A stretch of 64,000 nucleotides of DNA from Tetramitus jugosus (GCA_937625935.1 OW569355.1:523101-587100); one strand, 5' to 3'. Shown: positions 49,726 through 59,750, counted from the first letter of the stretch. The notes: generated by a model from the sequence alone, not told the origin. Numbers and translations: made by a program.

Positions 49726-50293
49726 TCATTTTCCATACCAATCGAGAGCACTTCCCTTGTAGTTTTGGACATTGTTGTAGTCCAGCTCCTCCAAAATCGC
49801 AGCAGCTTCATTATTGTTTTTCGCACGTAGAAAAGAATTGTCAATAAATAACCATCAATTATGACAATCATTTGATAATAATAAACACACTGCTACTGAA
49901 TGACAACATAAACATACCTTGTGCTGAGCGAACACCAGATCTGCAATACACAATGATTCTCTCATCTGGCTTTGGTTTCAAGAATCCATATTGATTCTTA
50001 AATCTCGTGTCGTCCATCATCATAAAAGCAGAGCCAAGATCCGGAAGAGGAATGTTCACTGCTGTGTCAATGAGAGGCATAGGTGCGCTTGAGGCAACTT
50101 CATCTGGATTTCTCACATCAATCAGAATGTAATGCTCATTTTGAGAAGTGATCAAATCTTGCAGTTGCTCCTTTGACACAATATCAGAAGCATTTGTTGA
50201 CATTTTTGCAAAACGATGATTGAGCATGATGAATTTGTTGCCAGAACAATTGTTCTGGTGACGAACGAGTTGGGAGCGGATTGCGCGTAACAT
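49726..50293 (-). CDS. Single-domain rhodanese, two exons with an odd acceptor
   Basis: Exon 1 50293-49918 begins with a mitochondrial-type presequence (MLRAIRSQLVRHQ) and codes LIDVRNPDEVASSAPMP and the active-site loop YCRSGVRSAQ. After the GTATGT donor, the family C-terminus (EAAAILEELDYNNVQNYKGSALDWYGK, stop) reappears at 49826-49726. No AG lies near; the best junction in phase is TTCTTTTCTAC just before GTGCG, giving RSAQGAKNNNEAA and 158 residues. If the intron is retained, the frame ends 16 codons past the active site. Rhodaneses move sulfur from thiosulfate or persulfide to thiol acceptors. Domain certain, junction uncertain. Confidence 0.75.
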
Positions 50294-50438
50294 GTGTTTT
50301 GTTGTTGCGGAAGGAAGAATTTTCTCTCGCTTTTTTCGAATTTGGACAACAAAAAGTGAGTTCGAAAAGTCAACGGTCTCTTCTACGATGAACTACTATC
50401 ATGGTGAATAAATTGAGGAAACAAGCCCTTTCATTGAC

Positions 50439-52163
50439 TTAAATTGGTCTCAGTTGACCATTTTGACAAGTGTACTTGGTTGGATCGTAACAAGCCTCTC
50501 CACATTTGGCACTGGCTGACACAGGACAGAGGAAAGCACCATCAATACAAACATAACGACTTGATAGATAACAAGCTTGTCCACATGAGAGATGATTGAG
50601 AGGACATAATCGATTTTGAGCAGTACATGTGTGGGTTGCCTTGTTATAGCACTGCGCAGTTCCGTCGACTATACAACATCCCAAGTCTCCAGTGCATCTA
50701 GCACATAAATTTTCATCTCCCTCGCTGACTCTAACAATAAATTGAGCATTGATTGAAGTGGTAGTCCTTGAGAACTCTCCAAAATGAGTCTCTCCAACTC
50801 CAAACTCTCCCAAGTAAACAATGTTACCCAGTGTGTCCACAATTAACGATCTTCCAATGGTTGGTGCCAACGTTCCTTTCACCAGATACACTGCATTTCC
50901 GTTCTTATCTAGTTTGAGTAAGAAATCTCGAACAATACCATCATCAACTGCTTCAATATCACCAATCTTGATCTCTTGTATGAAAAGCCCTGTCAAGTAC
51001 GATTCACCACTTGGAAAGGCAACCAATCCGAGAATCTCAGCCGCGGTTTCTGGGACTGAATTGTTCGATGCAACAAAGTAAATTGTATTACCCAAGGGAT
51101 CCAACTTTCCCATGTAGATATTATTGAGATTAGCGCCTCTTCCATCAATGATCACTCCGTTAATGGAAACGTCTTGGACAAATCCTCCATTGAAGTAACA
51201 ATTGCCATCTTCATCCATGTCTACTCTGTGGGAGGTCCTGCCAAACGAACCAACGAGAGAGGAAATGATTGTCTTAACATAGATTAGACCTCCAACCTTG
51301 TTGTACTTTGCTACGTAAGCAAATTGAGGGTTTCCACTGACCTCAGTTCCATCAAATGACACATCTCCAAAACCTCTACCTGCTATACAAAATTGCCCAG
51401 CAGAGTTTGAAGCCACATCATAAACTCCAGCGCTTGGAGGTAGTACCTTGATCAGCTGAAGATCCAACTCGAAGTCATACTTTGCTATAATACTAAGAAT
51501 CGAGGCTGGAGGTTCTTCAACAATGATACCATCTCCAAAATCAACATCGGATGTGAATGAGCTTGACAAAAACAAGTTTCCACCCGAAGATGACATCCTC
51601 AGATTTGGAATAGGAACAGTCACGAATGGAGCAACGAACAAGCTAGTTCCTATCATTGCTAAAACAGTTTTCACAGGGTGACCCGTTTGTGGGTTCAGTT
51701 CTGTTATGAAAGTTGCATAATTAGTCTCTGAAACAACTCCAATTTGTTCCACACCATTGATCGAAAGAGGGCCAATGAACACACCCGAAGCGAACAACCT
51801 TCCCCTTTTCTCAACATAGGTTATGGCTGTGCCATACACAATCCATGCCTCAAAAATAGTTTGCCACAGAGCAACACCATCACTGTTTCTGTACTTTGTC
51901 ACAAATCCGGTAGTAGCGGAAATCTCTACTGGATTCAAGTTTTGGAACTGGATGGTTGTATTAATGGAGTTAGGATCCATAAAACCGGTTGCAAATAAGT
52001 TTCCTTGTTGATCTGGAACAGCATCTAACGTATAGGTGTTCACTGTAGTAGGTTCCTTCAATCCCTGTTGGAAATACTCAAAAGTTTGACAATAGCAAAG
52101 AGAGTTGACTAACACCAGAGACACTACAACGAGAAGAGCAAAGAATAGGTTATATTTTCTCAT
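50439..52163 (-). CDS. Secreted beta-propeller-like (SBBP-type) protein with Cys-rich tail
   Basis: 574 residues. A strong signal peptide (YNLFFALLVVVSLVLVNSLCYC) opens the protein. Residues 45-490 are built from repeats of the type DxxGNxYxTGxF...DFGxxxxxxxxxxxxFVxKYNxxGxxxWxK (for example DEDGNCYFNGGFVQDVSINGV and ILGLVAFPSGESYLTGLF). This is the SBBP/NHL-like beta-propeller pattern common in amoeba secretomes. The last 90 residues hold 17 Cys in a compact repeat (CARCTGDLGCC, CGQACY, CGEACYDPTKYTC). There is no membrane helix or GPI signal, so secretion is likely. Function unknown. Confidence 0.78.
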   Translation of the reverse strand: MRKYNLFFALLVVVSLVLVNSLCYCQTFEYFQQGLKEPTTVNTYTLDAVPDQQGNLFATGFMDPNSINTTIQFQNLNPVEISATTGFVTKYRNSDGVALWQTIFEAWIVYGTAITYVEKRGRLFASGVFIGPLSINGVEQIGVVSETNYATFITELNPQTGHPVKTVLAMIGTSLFVAPFVTVPIPNLRMSSSGGNLFLSSSFTSDVDFGDGIIVEEPPASILSIIAKYDFELDLQLIKVLPPSAGVYDVASNSAGQFCIAGRGFGDVSFDGTEVSGNPQFAYVAKYNKVGGLIYVKTIISSLVGSFGRTSHRVDMDEDGNCYFNGGFVQDVSINGVIIDGRGANLNNIYMGKLDPLGNTIYFVASNNSVPETAAEILGLVAFPSGESYLTGLFIQEIKIGDIEAVDDGIVRDFLLKLDKNGNAVYLVKGTLAPTIGRSLIVDTLGNIVYLGEFGVGETHFGEFSRTTTSINAQFIVRVSEGDENLCARCTGDLGCCIVDGTAQCYNKATHTCTAQNRLCPLNHLSCGQACYLSSRYVCIDGAFLCPVSASAKCGEACYDPTKYTCQNGQLRPI

Positions 52164-52565
52164 TTTGATTTGTTTGGATGATCATACAACGCAAAGATCA
52201 TTTGCCTTTAAAAGATAATTTAAAAGGTCTCCAAAGTTCATTTCGTTCAGTTGCTCATCGGGGCGCAACACCAAGTTGACATCCGAGTGGGGCAAATTTT
52301 TTTGGTTATTGGTTTTTCTGGAGAGGATCGTTGAATAAAAATACAAAGTTCTCCGAAGCAGCTGAACAAGTAAATGTGCAAGAAAACAAAATAAACGTTC
52401 AGATTCTGGTTGAGATTGACATTGAATAGAGATTGATCCTAAGAAAGGAAGGCCTCTGACATACGATGCTTCACACGTTGAAATGCGACATTTTTTCATT
52501 TTCCGCTCATACTGTTTTAAGGAATCAATAAGAGCGGTTGGAAGCGAACAGCAAAAGCAACGAAG
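52164..52565. other. Divergent intergenic region
   Basis: Between the secreted propeller gene (minus) and the F-box-like gene (plus). Open frames here are short and without family features. Nothing assigned. Confidence 0.4.
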
Positions 52566-53258
52566 ATGGAAAACCTTTCGCACGACACTATTCAAGAATC
52601 GATTCTTCCCTATCTTTCTGAAGAAGAGCTTGTTCATCGTCTTGCTCCATTGAGCACTGGGTTTTATTCTTTTGTGTGGACGATGCTACAATGGAAGAAG
52701 CGATGGATGTCAACGTTTGCAACTGGTGGTTACTTCTTACATGTGAATCACTCCTTGTTTGGTCCAGAACAATCATACCTGATCAGAGCAAGTTGTGAAA
52801 CATGTGAACAGAGTGTACGATCGGCACAAGATTCTTATCCTTATGCCTTTCCTGGTGTTACTTGTCCACCTGTTCGAGTAACGATTGACCAAGCTTGTGA
52901 GGTAGCGTACAATATCATGAACGACAAGAAGGTACTATTGAAGACATACTCTACAGTGATTTATTGGAGAGATGCTCTACCAGATCACATGAAGCATATG
53001 GCCAGCGAGCCTGACTGTCGTATCACAAGAATTCCAGAGTTTACAAAGGATTACGTGTTTCGCCTCAAAAGTTTCATTATGGCCTTCTGTCGATGGCTTA
53101 AGATGAGAAGCGGCGATTCCGATATTGTGTGCTATACTCTGGAGATAAATGAGCCCGAGGGTACTGGATGTTGGTCCGTGCAGAAAATGTTGAGTGTAAG
53201 TTTCAAAGGGGAGGTCATCTTTGCATTGTCCTACCATGACTATAAGATGGATTCTTAA
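52566..53258 (+). CDS. F-box-like protein, unknown
   Basis: 230 residues. The first 45 residues (MENLSHDTIQESILPYLSEEELV, STGFYSFVWTMLQWKKRWMS) follow the F-box pattern L..D....I..+L....L......S..F......LWK.RW. The rest is a single domain with six Cys (ASCETCEQS, GVTCPP, EPDCR, FCRW, IVCYTL, TGCWS) and ends in beta strands SVSFKGEVIFALSYHDY. If a true F-box protein, it would link a substrate to an SCF ubiquitin ligase. The assignment rests on a weak N-terminal pattern. Confidence 0.55.
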   Translation: MENLSHDTIQESILPYLSEEELVHRLAPLSTGFYSFVWTMLQWKKRWMSTFATGGYFLHVNHSLFGPEQSYLIRASCETCEQSVRSAQDSYPYAFPGVTCPPVRVTIDQACEVAYNIMNDKKVLLKTYSTVIYWRDALPDHMKHMASEPDCRITRIPEFTKDYVFRLKSFIMAFCRWLKMRSGDSDIVCYTLEINEPEGTGCWSVQKMLSVSFKGEVIFALSYHDYKMDS

Positions 53259-53855
53259 CTTACCTTACGCACCAAGTACTTGGAAGGAGACACTGGATTC
53301 TTAACTTACTTCCCAAGTAAGATATCTCTTCCACGTACTTGGTGTAAAGTATCTATACGTGCATTTGATTTGACAAATATCCCTTAATCTCTCCAAAAAC
53401 AACTCTGTCAAAGTCCCACAAAAAATTGTTTGTGTATTCTCCTCCTGGACTTCTGTCGCACCTATGACTACAATCAAATCCAAATACACCATCACCAGCT
53501 CCAGAAGGCAGAGTTTTAGTAGGATTGTTTTAAGTTTTGTTTATAACATGGATAATTTTTCAAGTCTTAGTCCATGGACCACTCATTTGACACAATTTTG
53601 GAATTGTACATTTTGTTTTTGTGTTTTGTGGTTGAACAACAACTTTGGATAGATCTTATTGACTGATTGTGTCCATTGTATAATAATGATTATGTTTTTT
53701 AATTCTTTTGTTATCTCACTCTTCTGACCTTGTTCAATAGATATGTCTGATGCAAGCCACATCCACAACAACTGAATAATCAATAGACATGTGAAACCAA
53801 TGCACCAAATTGTCACAAAGTTTTGCTTGAAGCTGAGTAACTCTCAAGAAACGGA
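53259..53855. other. Intergenic region with a short direct repeat
   Basis: GGATTCTTAACTTAC occurs at 53249-53263, over the stop codon of the upstream gene, and again at 53295-53309. Palindromic CCAAGTACTTGG lies between them. A 77-codon minus-strand frame at 53583-53816 starts with a hydrophobic stretch but has no other support. Confidence 0.4.
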
Positions 53856-54878
53856 TCAATGACCAACAATTGCCTTTGCCTGGTAGGGTTCCTCCAGATA
53901 TTTCAGTTCCTCTTCGGATAATTCAATATCCAATGATTTGATACAATCGTTGATCTGTTCAATCTTGGTTACACCAATGATTGGAGAAACAACACCCTTT
54001 TTATGGAGCAACCAAGCAAGTGACAATTGAGCAGTGGTACATTGCTTCTTGTTTGAAATTTCAAGAACTCTCTGTCTGATTGTCTGATCAGCTTCAGAGA
54101 AACCAGATTGAAAGAACTTTAAATACTTATCAGTTTTGCCTCTGGTGGTATCTTGTGACTTTTCTTCAATCTTTGCCAAATCACCACGAGCCAATGGACT
54201 CCATGGAGTCAATGAGACTCCCTGATCAACACACAAAGGAATCATTTCTCTTTCTTCTTCTCTATAGAGAAGATTGTAGAGATTCTGCATTGAAATGAAT
54301 GGAGTCCACGATCTCTCCTTTGCAATTTGTTGCGCTTTTGCAAATTGCCATGCACACATGGAAGAAGCACCCAAATAACGAACCTTTCCAGATTTAACAC
54401 AATCATGAAGAGCCTCCATAGTTTCTTCAATTGGAGTCTCATTATCCCATCTATGAATGATGTACAAGTCAATGTAGTCAGTCTGAAGACGATGCAAAGA
54501 ATCTTGAACTGCATGCATAATATTCTTTCTACTCAATCCACGAGCATTTCTATCCACAGAATCAGGATTCATCACAGTATCAATCTGTTTTCCAGATTTA
54601 TCAACACCGAAATACACTTTTGTTGCAATAACAACATTCTCTCTTGGGATTTGATATTGTCTCAAAAAATTTCCCAATGTTGTTTCACTCTCTCCATTTG
54701 AATACATGTTGGCAGTATCAAAAAAGTTAATTCCGAGATCATGAGCTTCCTTCAATAACTTGATTCCCTCTTCAGGTTCTAGTACCCATGGTTCCCAATT
54801 TGAACTACCGAATGACATGCACCCTAGAGTTAATTGAGAAACTTTTAGTCCAGTGTTACCAAGTCTTTTGTATTTCAT
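53856..54878 (-). CDS. Aldo/keto reductase
   Basis: 340 residues, the usual (alpha/beta)8 AKR size. The catalytic tetrad is Asp54, Tyr59, Lys87 and His142 (INFFDTANMYSNG, VVIATKVYFG, YIIHRWD). The NADPH-binding part includes LGASSMCAWQFAKAQ, MQNLYNLLYREEEREMIPLC and SLTPWSPLARGDLA, and later PIIGVTKIEQINDCI. It resembles the YajO / yeast aryl-alcohol dehydrogenase branch. Expected to reduce aldehydes or ketones with NADPH in the cytosol. Substrate unknown. Short spacer and same strand as the MDR gene, but 613 bp apart, so no operon-like link. Confidence 0.95.
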   Translation of the reverse strand: MKYKRLGNTGLKVSQLTLGCMSFGSSNWEPWVLEPEEGIKLLKEAHDLGINFFDTANMYSNGESETTLGNFLRQYQIPRENVVIATKVYFGVDKSGKQIDTVMNPDSVDRNARGLSRKNIMHAVQDSLHRLQTDYIDLYIIHRWDNETPIEETMEALHDCVKSGKVRYLGASSMCAWQFAKAQQIAKERSWTPFISMQNLYNLLYREEEREMIPLCVDQGVSLTPWSPLARGDLAKIEEKSQDTTRGKTDKYLKFFQSGFSEADQTIRQRVLEISNKKQCTTAQLSLAWLLHKKGVVSPIIGVTKIEQINDCIKSLDIELSEEELKYLEEPYQAKAIVGH

Positions 54879-55491
54879 GTTTCTTAATTGGTTTCTTTTT
54901 CTGATTTTATTACCTTGAAGTATTCTTTTAGAGTAGTTGTTGGTTGTTGATTCTTTTTCTGTTACTATTCCATATTATCTTTTATAGTTGTATTACGGCT
55001 CTCGGCAAGGCGCAATTGGGCGAATTAATTGTTACGCATTGTGCGGAACTGTTGATGAGATATCTTTTCAACGGGCAGCGAAATCCAATTAGACAAAGGA
55101 AATTCTGATCCTTATACCAATAATTTCGCTTTTTCTGTTTGGGACCAAGAGCTATTGCAGATAGAAGATGAACCTCTTGGCAAGGAATGGACTTTGGTGT
55201 TCAGGAATCGGCAGCAACTGTTGGTGCACCAGGAACAACAGCATCAATAACACTGTCAAATGCTCATTCACAGATTGAGTTGATTGATTTTAAGGGACCA
55301 GAGTATTTGCCACTGATTCATGGACGCTAGAGACAGCTATGATAAGCGAGGAAGAGAGGGAGATCAGATCGTTCTAATACATAGTTTGTTTGATGACAGA
55401 TGGAAAAAAGGTATCGCTGTAACAGCACATGCTCAACAAAAAAGCACGAATAAAGCATGAACAGATCAAAAGTAATTAAACAAAATACAAT
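54879..55491. other. Intergenic region with a 47-codon frame
   Basis: A plus-strand frame at 55187-55330 (MDFGVQESAATVGAPGTT through EYLPLIHGR) has coding-like composition but lacks any upstream continuation and may be a gene remnant. A TATCTTTTATAG-like AT-rich stretch near 54975 could be the reductase promoter. Confidence 0.3.
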
Positions 55492-56526
55492 TTAATCGAT
55501 ACGAATCACAACTTTTCCAACATGTTTTTGGCTCTCCAAATGTTTGAAAGCATCTTTGGCTTCATTGAAGGAGAATACCTTGTCAATCACTGGACGAATC
55601 TGATTGTGCTCAATAGTCTTGTTCATCTCTGTGAACATTCCAAGAGAACCAATCAAAACACCTCTCAAAATAGCTGCTTTGAATAAGACTTGAATAGCAA
55701 TATTACTCTGATCTTGTTGTGTCAAAACACCAATCATATGAACGTGACCACCTGCACGTACAGAATTCAATGATTTTGGCAGAGTACCAGGTCCTCCAAC
55801 TTCTACAACATGATCAACTCCTCTTCCATTTGTGAGTTCATTCACCTTTTCATCCCAGTTTGCATTCTTTGAATAATTGATCAAATCAGTTTCTTTAACA
55901 CCGAGAGATTTAGCAATTTGCAACTTTTCATCACTGGATGATGTGACAATAACTCTGGCTCCTGCTGCCAAAGCGAATTGTATTCCAAAAACAGAAACAC
56001 CTCCTGTGCCCAAAATGAGAACAGTCTGATTAGGTCCAATATTCTGAACACCATTGTGTGCAAGTGCATTCCATGCAGTTAATGCAGCACAAGGTAGTGT
56101 TGAAGCTTCTTCATAACTCAAGAAGGAAGGGTATTTGAGGACACCAGTAGATTCAAACACACGGTACTGACACAATACACCATTCAATGATGCGCCAAGT
56201 GCATGATTCATCGAATCATGTGGAATATGTCCATCTGTCCATTTTTGAAAGAATGTTCCACATACTTTATCACCTACTTGGAAATCAGTGACATCTTCAC
56301 CGATTTGTACAATCTCACCAGCTCCATCAGAACATGGTACTACTTGAGATTCAATCTTTCCACCATATTTTCCATATGATACCATCAGATCTCTATAGTT
56401 GAGTGATACTGCATGAAGACGCACCAAAACTTGTCCTCTCTTTGGAGCTGCTACTTGTTCTGTAGTTTGTTTTAATTGTTCATATCCCTCTAGTTTCTCG
56501 AGACGATACACTTGTTGTTGGGTCAT
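55492..56526 (-). CDS. MDR-family oxidoreductase (zinc-type/quinone-reductase-like)
   Basis: 344 residues. The GroES-like part (residues 15-140) includes VLVRLHAVSLNYRDLMVSYGKYG, VPCSDGAGEIVQIGEDVTDFQVGDKV. The Rossmann part holds NQTVLILGTGGVSVFGIQFALAAGARVIVTSSSDEKLQIAKSLG and GRGVDHVVEVGGPGTLPKSL. The Cys/His pair of catalytic zinc is not evident, so it is closer to YhdH/quinone-reductase-type or NADPH-dependent alkenal reductases than classic alcohol dehydrogenase. It carries out NADPH-dependent reduction of an unknown carbonyl or alkene. It is the last clear housekeeping gene before the subtelomere. Confidence 0.93.
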   Translation of the reverse strand: MTQQQVYRLEKLEGYEQLKQTTEQVAAPKRGQVLVRLHAVSLNYRDLMVSYGKYGGKIESQVVPCSDGAGEIVQIGEDVTDFQVGDKVCGTFFQKWTDGHIPHDSMNHALGASLNGVLCQYRVFESTGVLKYPSFLSYEEASTLPCAALTAWNALAHNGVQNIGPNQTVLILGTGGVSVFGIQFALAAGARVIVTSSSDEKLQIAKSLGVKETDLINYSKNANWDEKVNELTNGRGVDHVVEVGGPGTLPKSLNSVRAGGHVHMIGVLTQQDQSNIAIQVLFKAAILRGVLIGSLGMFTEMNKTIEHNQIRPVIDKVFSFNEAKDAFKHLESQKHVGKVVIRID

Positions 56527-57040
56527 GTTGTTGTTTGTTTTTGTGTTTCTTTTTTAGAGATCTTTATCAAAATGCACTTGACCGATTTTAAGCTTCAGGT
56601 TTCCAATTCCGCAATTACAGCGCACTCACCTTGTAAAAGTGCTGTCGGTTCCACTACGATCCAAATGGAAAAATTTGTAAAGGGGATCTCACTGATACAA
56701 CAAATTAAAAACATGAAAGGCTGGAAGGAAATCACACCTTTTTGTTGCACCAAAGGAATAATTTTTACTACTGCTGCGCTCTGTGTAGAAACAGACTATC
56801 GCTGATTGGCTGCAACGAGAACATAAAAGTAAACTAGTTCGATCAAGATACCTTACGTTATCAGATAAAATGTTTTTTTAATTGTTTTCTTTTGATACAA
56901 TCTCTTCACAATTCTTTCATTTGCTTGGGTCGATGACATCTTTCAAGTTGTTAAGTGAAGCAAAGCAATTTGTAATTGTAAGAGATTTGATCTACGTAAC
57001 AAACGACTTATTTTGAATTTCAATTTTGTTGAAATCATCT
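56527..57040. other. Start of the gene-poor subtelomere
   Basis: Promoter side of the MDR gene followed by AT-rich DNA. Short frames only; nothing assigned. Confidence 0.4.
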
Positions 57041-57135
57041 GGGAGCGTCAAGATATTATACATTCCCCCTTTAAATGAATAAACTTATCGACCTTCCTCT
57101 CAATCGTAAGATAGAGTATCTGGACACGCACTCTC
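57041..57135. mobile_element. MITE-like element, diverged shorter copy
   Basis: It begins GGGAGCGTCAAGATATTATA (19 of 20 bases as in the copy at 57469). It ends near 57133 in GTATCTGGACACGCACTCTC, an imperfect inverse of that terminus. No clear target duplication. Confidence 0.6.
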
Positions 57136-57468
57136 TACCAAATTCTTTGGAGATGAAAGTTGTTTTAGCTAGTTCAACTAGAAAAGGGAACTGCAATTAA
57201 CCTGTTCCCCATACCGAAAACATACCTCATTTCAGATATTACAATTTAGTATCTCTCATGATTTGAAAGTTTTGTATCTGAGGTAGTTTTTTAGGAATAA
57301 TCCTTATAATACACCGATGAGAATTTCTCTCCCTGTTTGGGTTTCTATTCGATTCCTTGAGATATTATTTCCCAAAAACAAGTTACATCACAATTTTTCG
57401 GTTTCTTTGCACAAATGTTCTTGGGAATCAGTTCTAATGTAAAGCATTTTATCGGCCACAAGAACATA

Positions 57469-57673
57469 GGGAGCGTCCAGATATTATATTCATCTCTAAC
57501 TCCCTCCCTGCCTGTTTTGAATAAATTTGAATAACACATTTTCCTGTAAATTCGACGTTACATTAATTCTCCTACTAGGATTGGGATCAAGAGACCCCCT
57601 ATGAATAAATATTTGAATAAATTTCTCAGACCCCTCCCTAGAGGGCCGTAAGAAATAATATCTGGACGCTCCC
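57469..57673. mobile_element. MITE-like element with terminal inverted repeats
   Basis: A 205-bp non-coding element. The 19-bp termini GGGAGCGTCCAGATATTAT (57469-57487) and its exact inverse complement (57655-57673) are followed inward by weaker inverted similarity. It is flanked by ATA on both sides (57466-57468 and 57674-57676), a possible 3-bp target duplication. Size, inverted repeats and short duplication fit a MITE mobilised by a DNA transposase, perhaps PIF/Harbinger-like; the family is inference. Confidence 0.8.
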
Positions 57674-58679
57674 ATAGATAAGGTAAGTAATGCGAGCAAT
57701 ATTTGAAATTAATCCAACTAGAACCTATTTGGGCAGTTGGGACATCAGACAAGCTTGTTTCCAATATTTTATGGATGCTTTTTGTGCTATTATCATCAGA
57801 TTATTCTGGACTACGAGACTTCTGTTCCAGGACACTGAACAAGATCGGAGTGAATGAAGAAATTAGCATCGATACAAAGTGAATGATCTACATGGAAGAT
57901 GTGCCGATCTACTCCAACTCATTTGTGATTTGCTATCTGTGGAAGAGGAATTCAAAGATGATGATGTGTTGGAAATCATTGTTAAAAATTTTTGGATGGG
58001 ACACCATGTCAAATTGATTATCGGATGTAAGGTCTTTGCAAATCATAGAATTGCAGAGTCTCGACTCTCGACAATTACGATGGTGCTGAGGATGAAGAAT
58101 TGATCATGAAATAATTTGGAGATCTCTACAGTTTGAAGCAAGAGATTGATTCTGGATTGATACACTAGCATCGGAAGATATCCCTTATTGCGCAGAGTTT
58201 TGATTTCGGCCTATTGAAGAAATTATTTGATCTGATTGACAAGATACACAAGTATTTTTGTCCATATTGTACGTGTTCACTCAACATGAGAGGTATTTTT
58301 GATATGGATTGGGATGAAAGGAATATCTGGAATTTTTGGCTGTATTGCTGCGAAGCACAAGAGTATCAAGTTTGCAAACCAGGATGCAGTTTGCTTGGGA
58401 CAATTTGTTCCAGAAGCGCCATTCTTCAAACAATGGTACTGTTGGTCGAAGGAATCGATATGGAGAAGATGGTAATAGCTGAAACATTTTTAATGAAAAT
58501 ACCCTGTGAAGGAGTAATACTAACGTTTAACAATTCTAACACCTTGTTGTACATCAGGTAATGGTTTCAGTCGACGAATGCTTCTATAGACACTCCTTTG
58601 ATGGTAAAGCCATCGATAAAGTGAATCAACAAGTACGAGCAAAATTGCATTTGCCGGGATTCGAACTGCCTTTGTTGTG
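57674..58679. other. Subtelomeric stretch with degenerate reading frames
   Basis: Contains plus-strand frames 57879-58103 (74 codons, MNDLHGRCADLLQLICDLL) and 58214-58561 (115 codons, Cys-rich around YFCPYCTCSLNMRGIFDMDW). Both are broken by stops and could be pieces of one decayed gene. No family recognised. Confidence 0.3.
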
Positions 58680-59354
58680 ATGGAGTCTGAAACGTATGCC
58701 GAAGCTTTGCTTCGGAACGTTCAAGCCATGCCAGTGGAGGTGGAAACAAAGCGCTTCCTTCCACGCCCACGTGACCCTAGGGTCAGCAAGAGGCTGACCA
58801 AGATGTATCAAGAGCTCCTGGCTGTGGTGGACGACCTGCGCCACCAAGTCAGTGTGTTAAAAGAAATGGTTTCCGTCAACCGGATTCCCTTCGCGTCCCC
58901 GTCTCCAAGGACGCCGGACCGAATCTCCGAATTCGAACCTTCGACTCCGTCTACGACCGATGACTGGGAGTCGATCATGCCGGATTCCCGCCCCGCCACT
59001 CCAACTACGGTCACCCAAGAGCCAACCAACAACACCATGGATGAGGATGCTCGTAACAGAGCAATCCTCGAGCTAGTATTGAACACCTCCGAGGTGTTCA
59101 AGAAAGCCAAGAAGGAGATTGCTGTCCGAGCAATCATGGTGGACCGTGCAAGAAGCACAACCACCCAAGAAGATCCAGTTGAGTTGGATCTCTGTAACCC
59201 CGACTGTGAGTTACAGAGTCCCCAACTCAACGAAAACAAGAAGCGATCAGCACGTGTCACCGTTGGTGACACTGCTGGCAACAAGATCCCGGCCAGGTTG
59301 GCCAGCATCAAGTCAGGTGCTCTCCGTGCCTGCTCTCAAACAAAAGAAAAATAA
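58680..59354 (+). CDS. Retroelement-like ORF1 protein (repeated family)
   Basis: 224 residues from ATG 58680. N-terminus MESETYAEALL, then a Pro/Arg segment, a coiled coil (SKRLTKMYQELLAVVDDLRHQVSVLKEMV), a Ser/Thr/Pro linker, a second helical part (NRAILELVLNTSEVFKKAKKEIAVRA) and the conserved block LQSPQLNENKKRSARVTVGD. The same start, coiled coil and block occur in the frameshifted copy at 5.03-5.45 kb. GC content and codon use (CGC, CTC, GTC) are clearly higher than in the AT-rich surroundings. The order of a coiled coil and a basic block fits a LINE ORF1-like nucleic-acid-binding protein, but no reverse transcriptase is adjacent. Intact ORF; expression unknown. Confidence 0.65.
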   Translation: MESETYAEALLRNVQAMPVEVETKRFLPRPRDPRVSKRLTKMYQELLAVVDDLRHQVSVLKEMVSVNRIPFASPSPRTPDRISEFEPSTPSTTDDWESIMPDSRPATPTTVTQEPTNNTMDEDARNRAILELVLNTSEVFKKAKKEIAVRAIMVDRARSTTTQEDPVELDLCNPDCELQSPQLNENKKRSARVTVGDTAGNKIPARLASIKSGALRACSQTKEK

Positions 59355-59706
59355 AAGTACCGCAACGTGAGCACCATTAGTTGTATTAAAAAAAAAAAAG
59401 TTTTAGGAGCAGGACGCTAAACGATAGGTTGGAACACGCTAAGCACTCTTGCCTGAGGTGGTGTGCGCTAAGAATGCACAGATTCAATATCAAACTAGGG
59501 AAGGAACGGGTCTACAACAACTGTGATGACTGCAATATCGCACGATATGTGCCGTCGGTTATCCTCAAAAAGCTCTGCCTTGGTGGTATTCAAACAGGGA
59601 CCAATTACAACAAGCTCAAAAGTCTGAAAAACATCAGAATTGAATTCCCGGGTGCAAGATCGGGACAATATCTCACGAGATGCTGAACATCATGGTGTCA
59701 CAAATA
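59355..59706 (+). mobile_element. Downstream part of the ORF1-like repeat
   Basis: After a 12-base A run (59388-59399), a frame at 59429-59686 ends SLKNIRIEFPGARSGQYLTRC-stop. The copy near 4.95 kb ends SLKEIKNKFQDVRSDQGLMSC-stop. Nucleotide similarity continues through TGGTGTCACAAAT and then stops, marking a likely common 3' boundary. The upstream portion of the frame (CLRWCALRM, YNNCDDCNIARYV) has a Cys pair of unknown meaning. Confidence 0.55.
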
Positions 59707-59750
59707 CACTATTATAGTACGCGAATCGTTGTTGATTGTGCCAACACACC

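Noticed and set aside
53583-53816. Small membrane protein on the minus strand
   Set aside because: A 77-codon frame with a hydrophobic start, but Ile-rich AT-biased composition, no family features and no promoter-like context.
58640-58690. tRNA gene on the minus strand (B-box-like TTCGAATCCC)
   Set aside because: The putative T stem does not pair and no acceptor or anticodon stem can be formed.
59388-59399. Poly(A) tail marking the 3' end of the ORF1-like element
   Set aside because: Similarity to the second copy resumes about 250 bp further on and ends at 59706, so the A run is internal.
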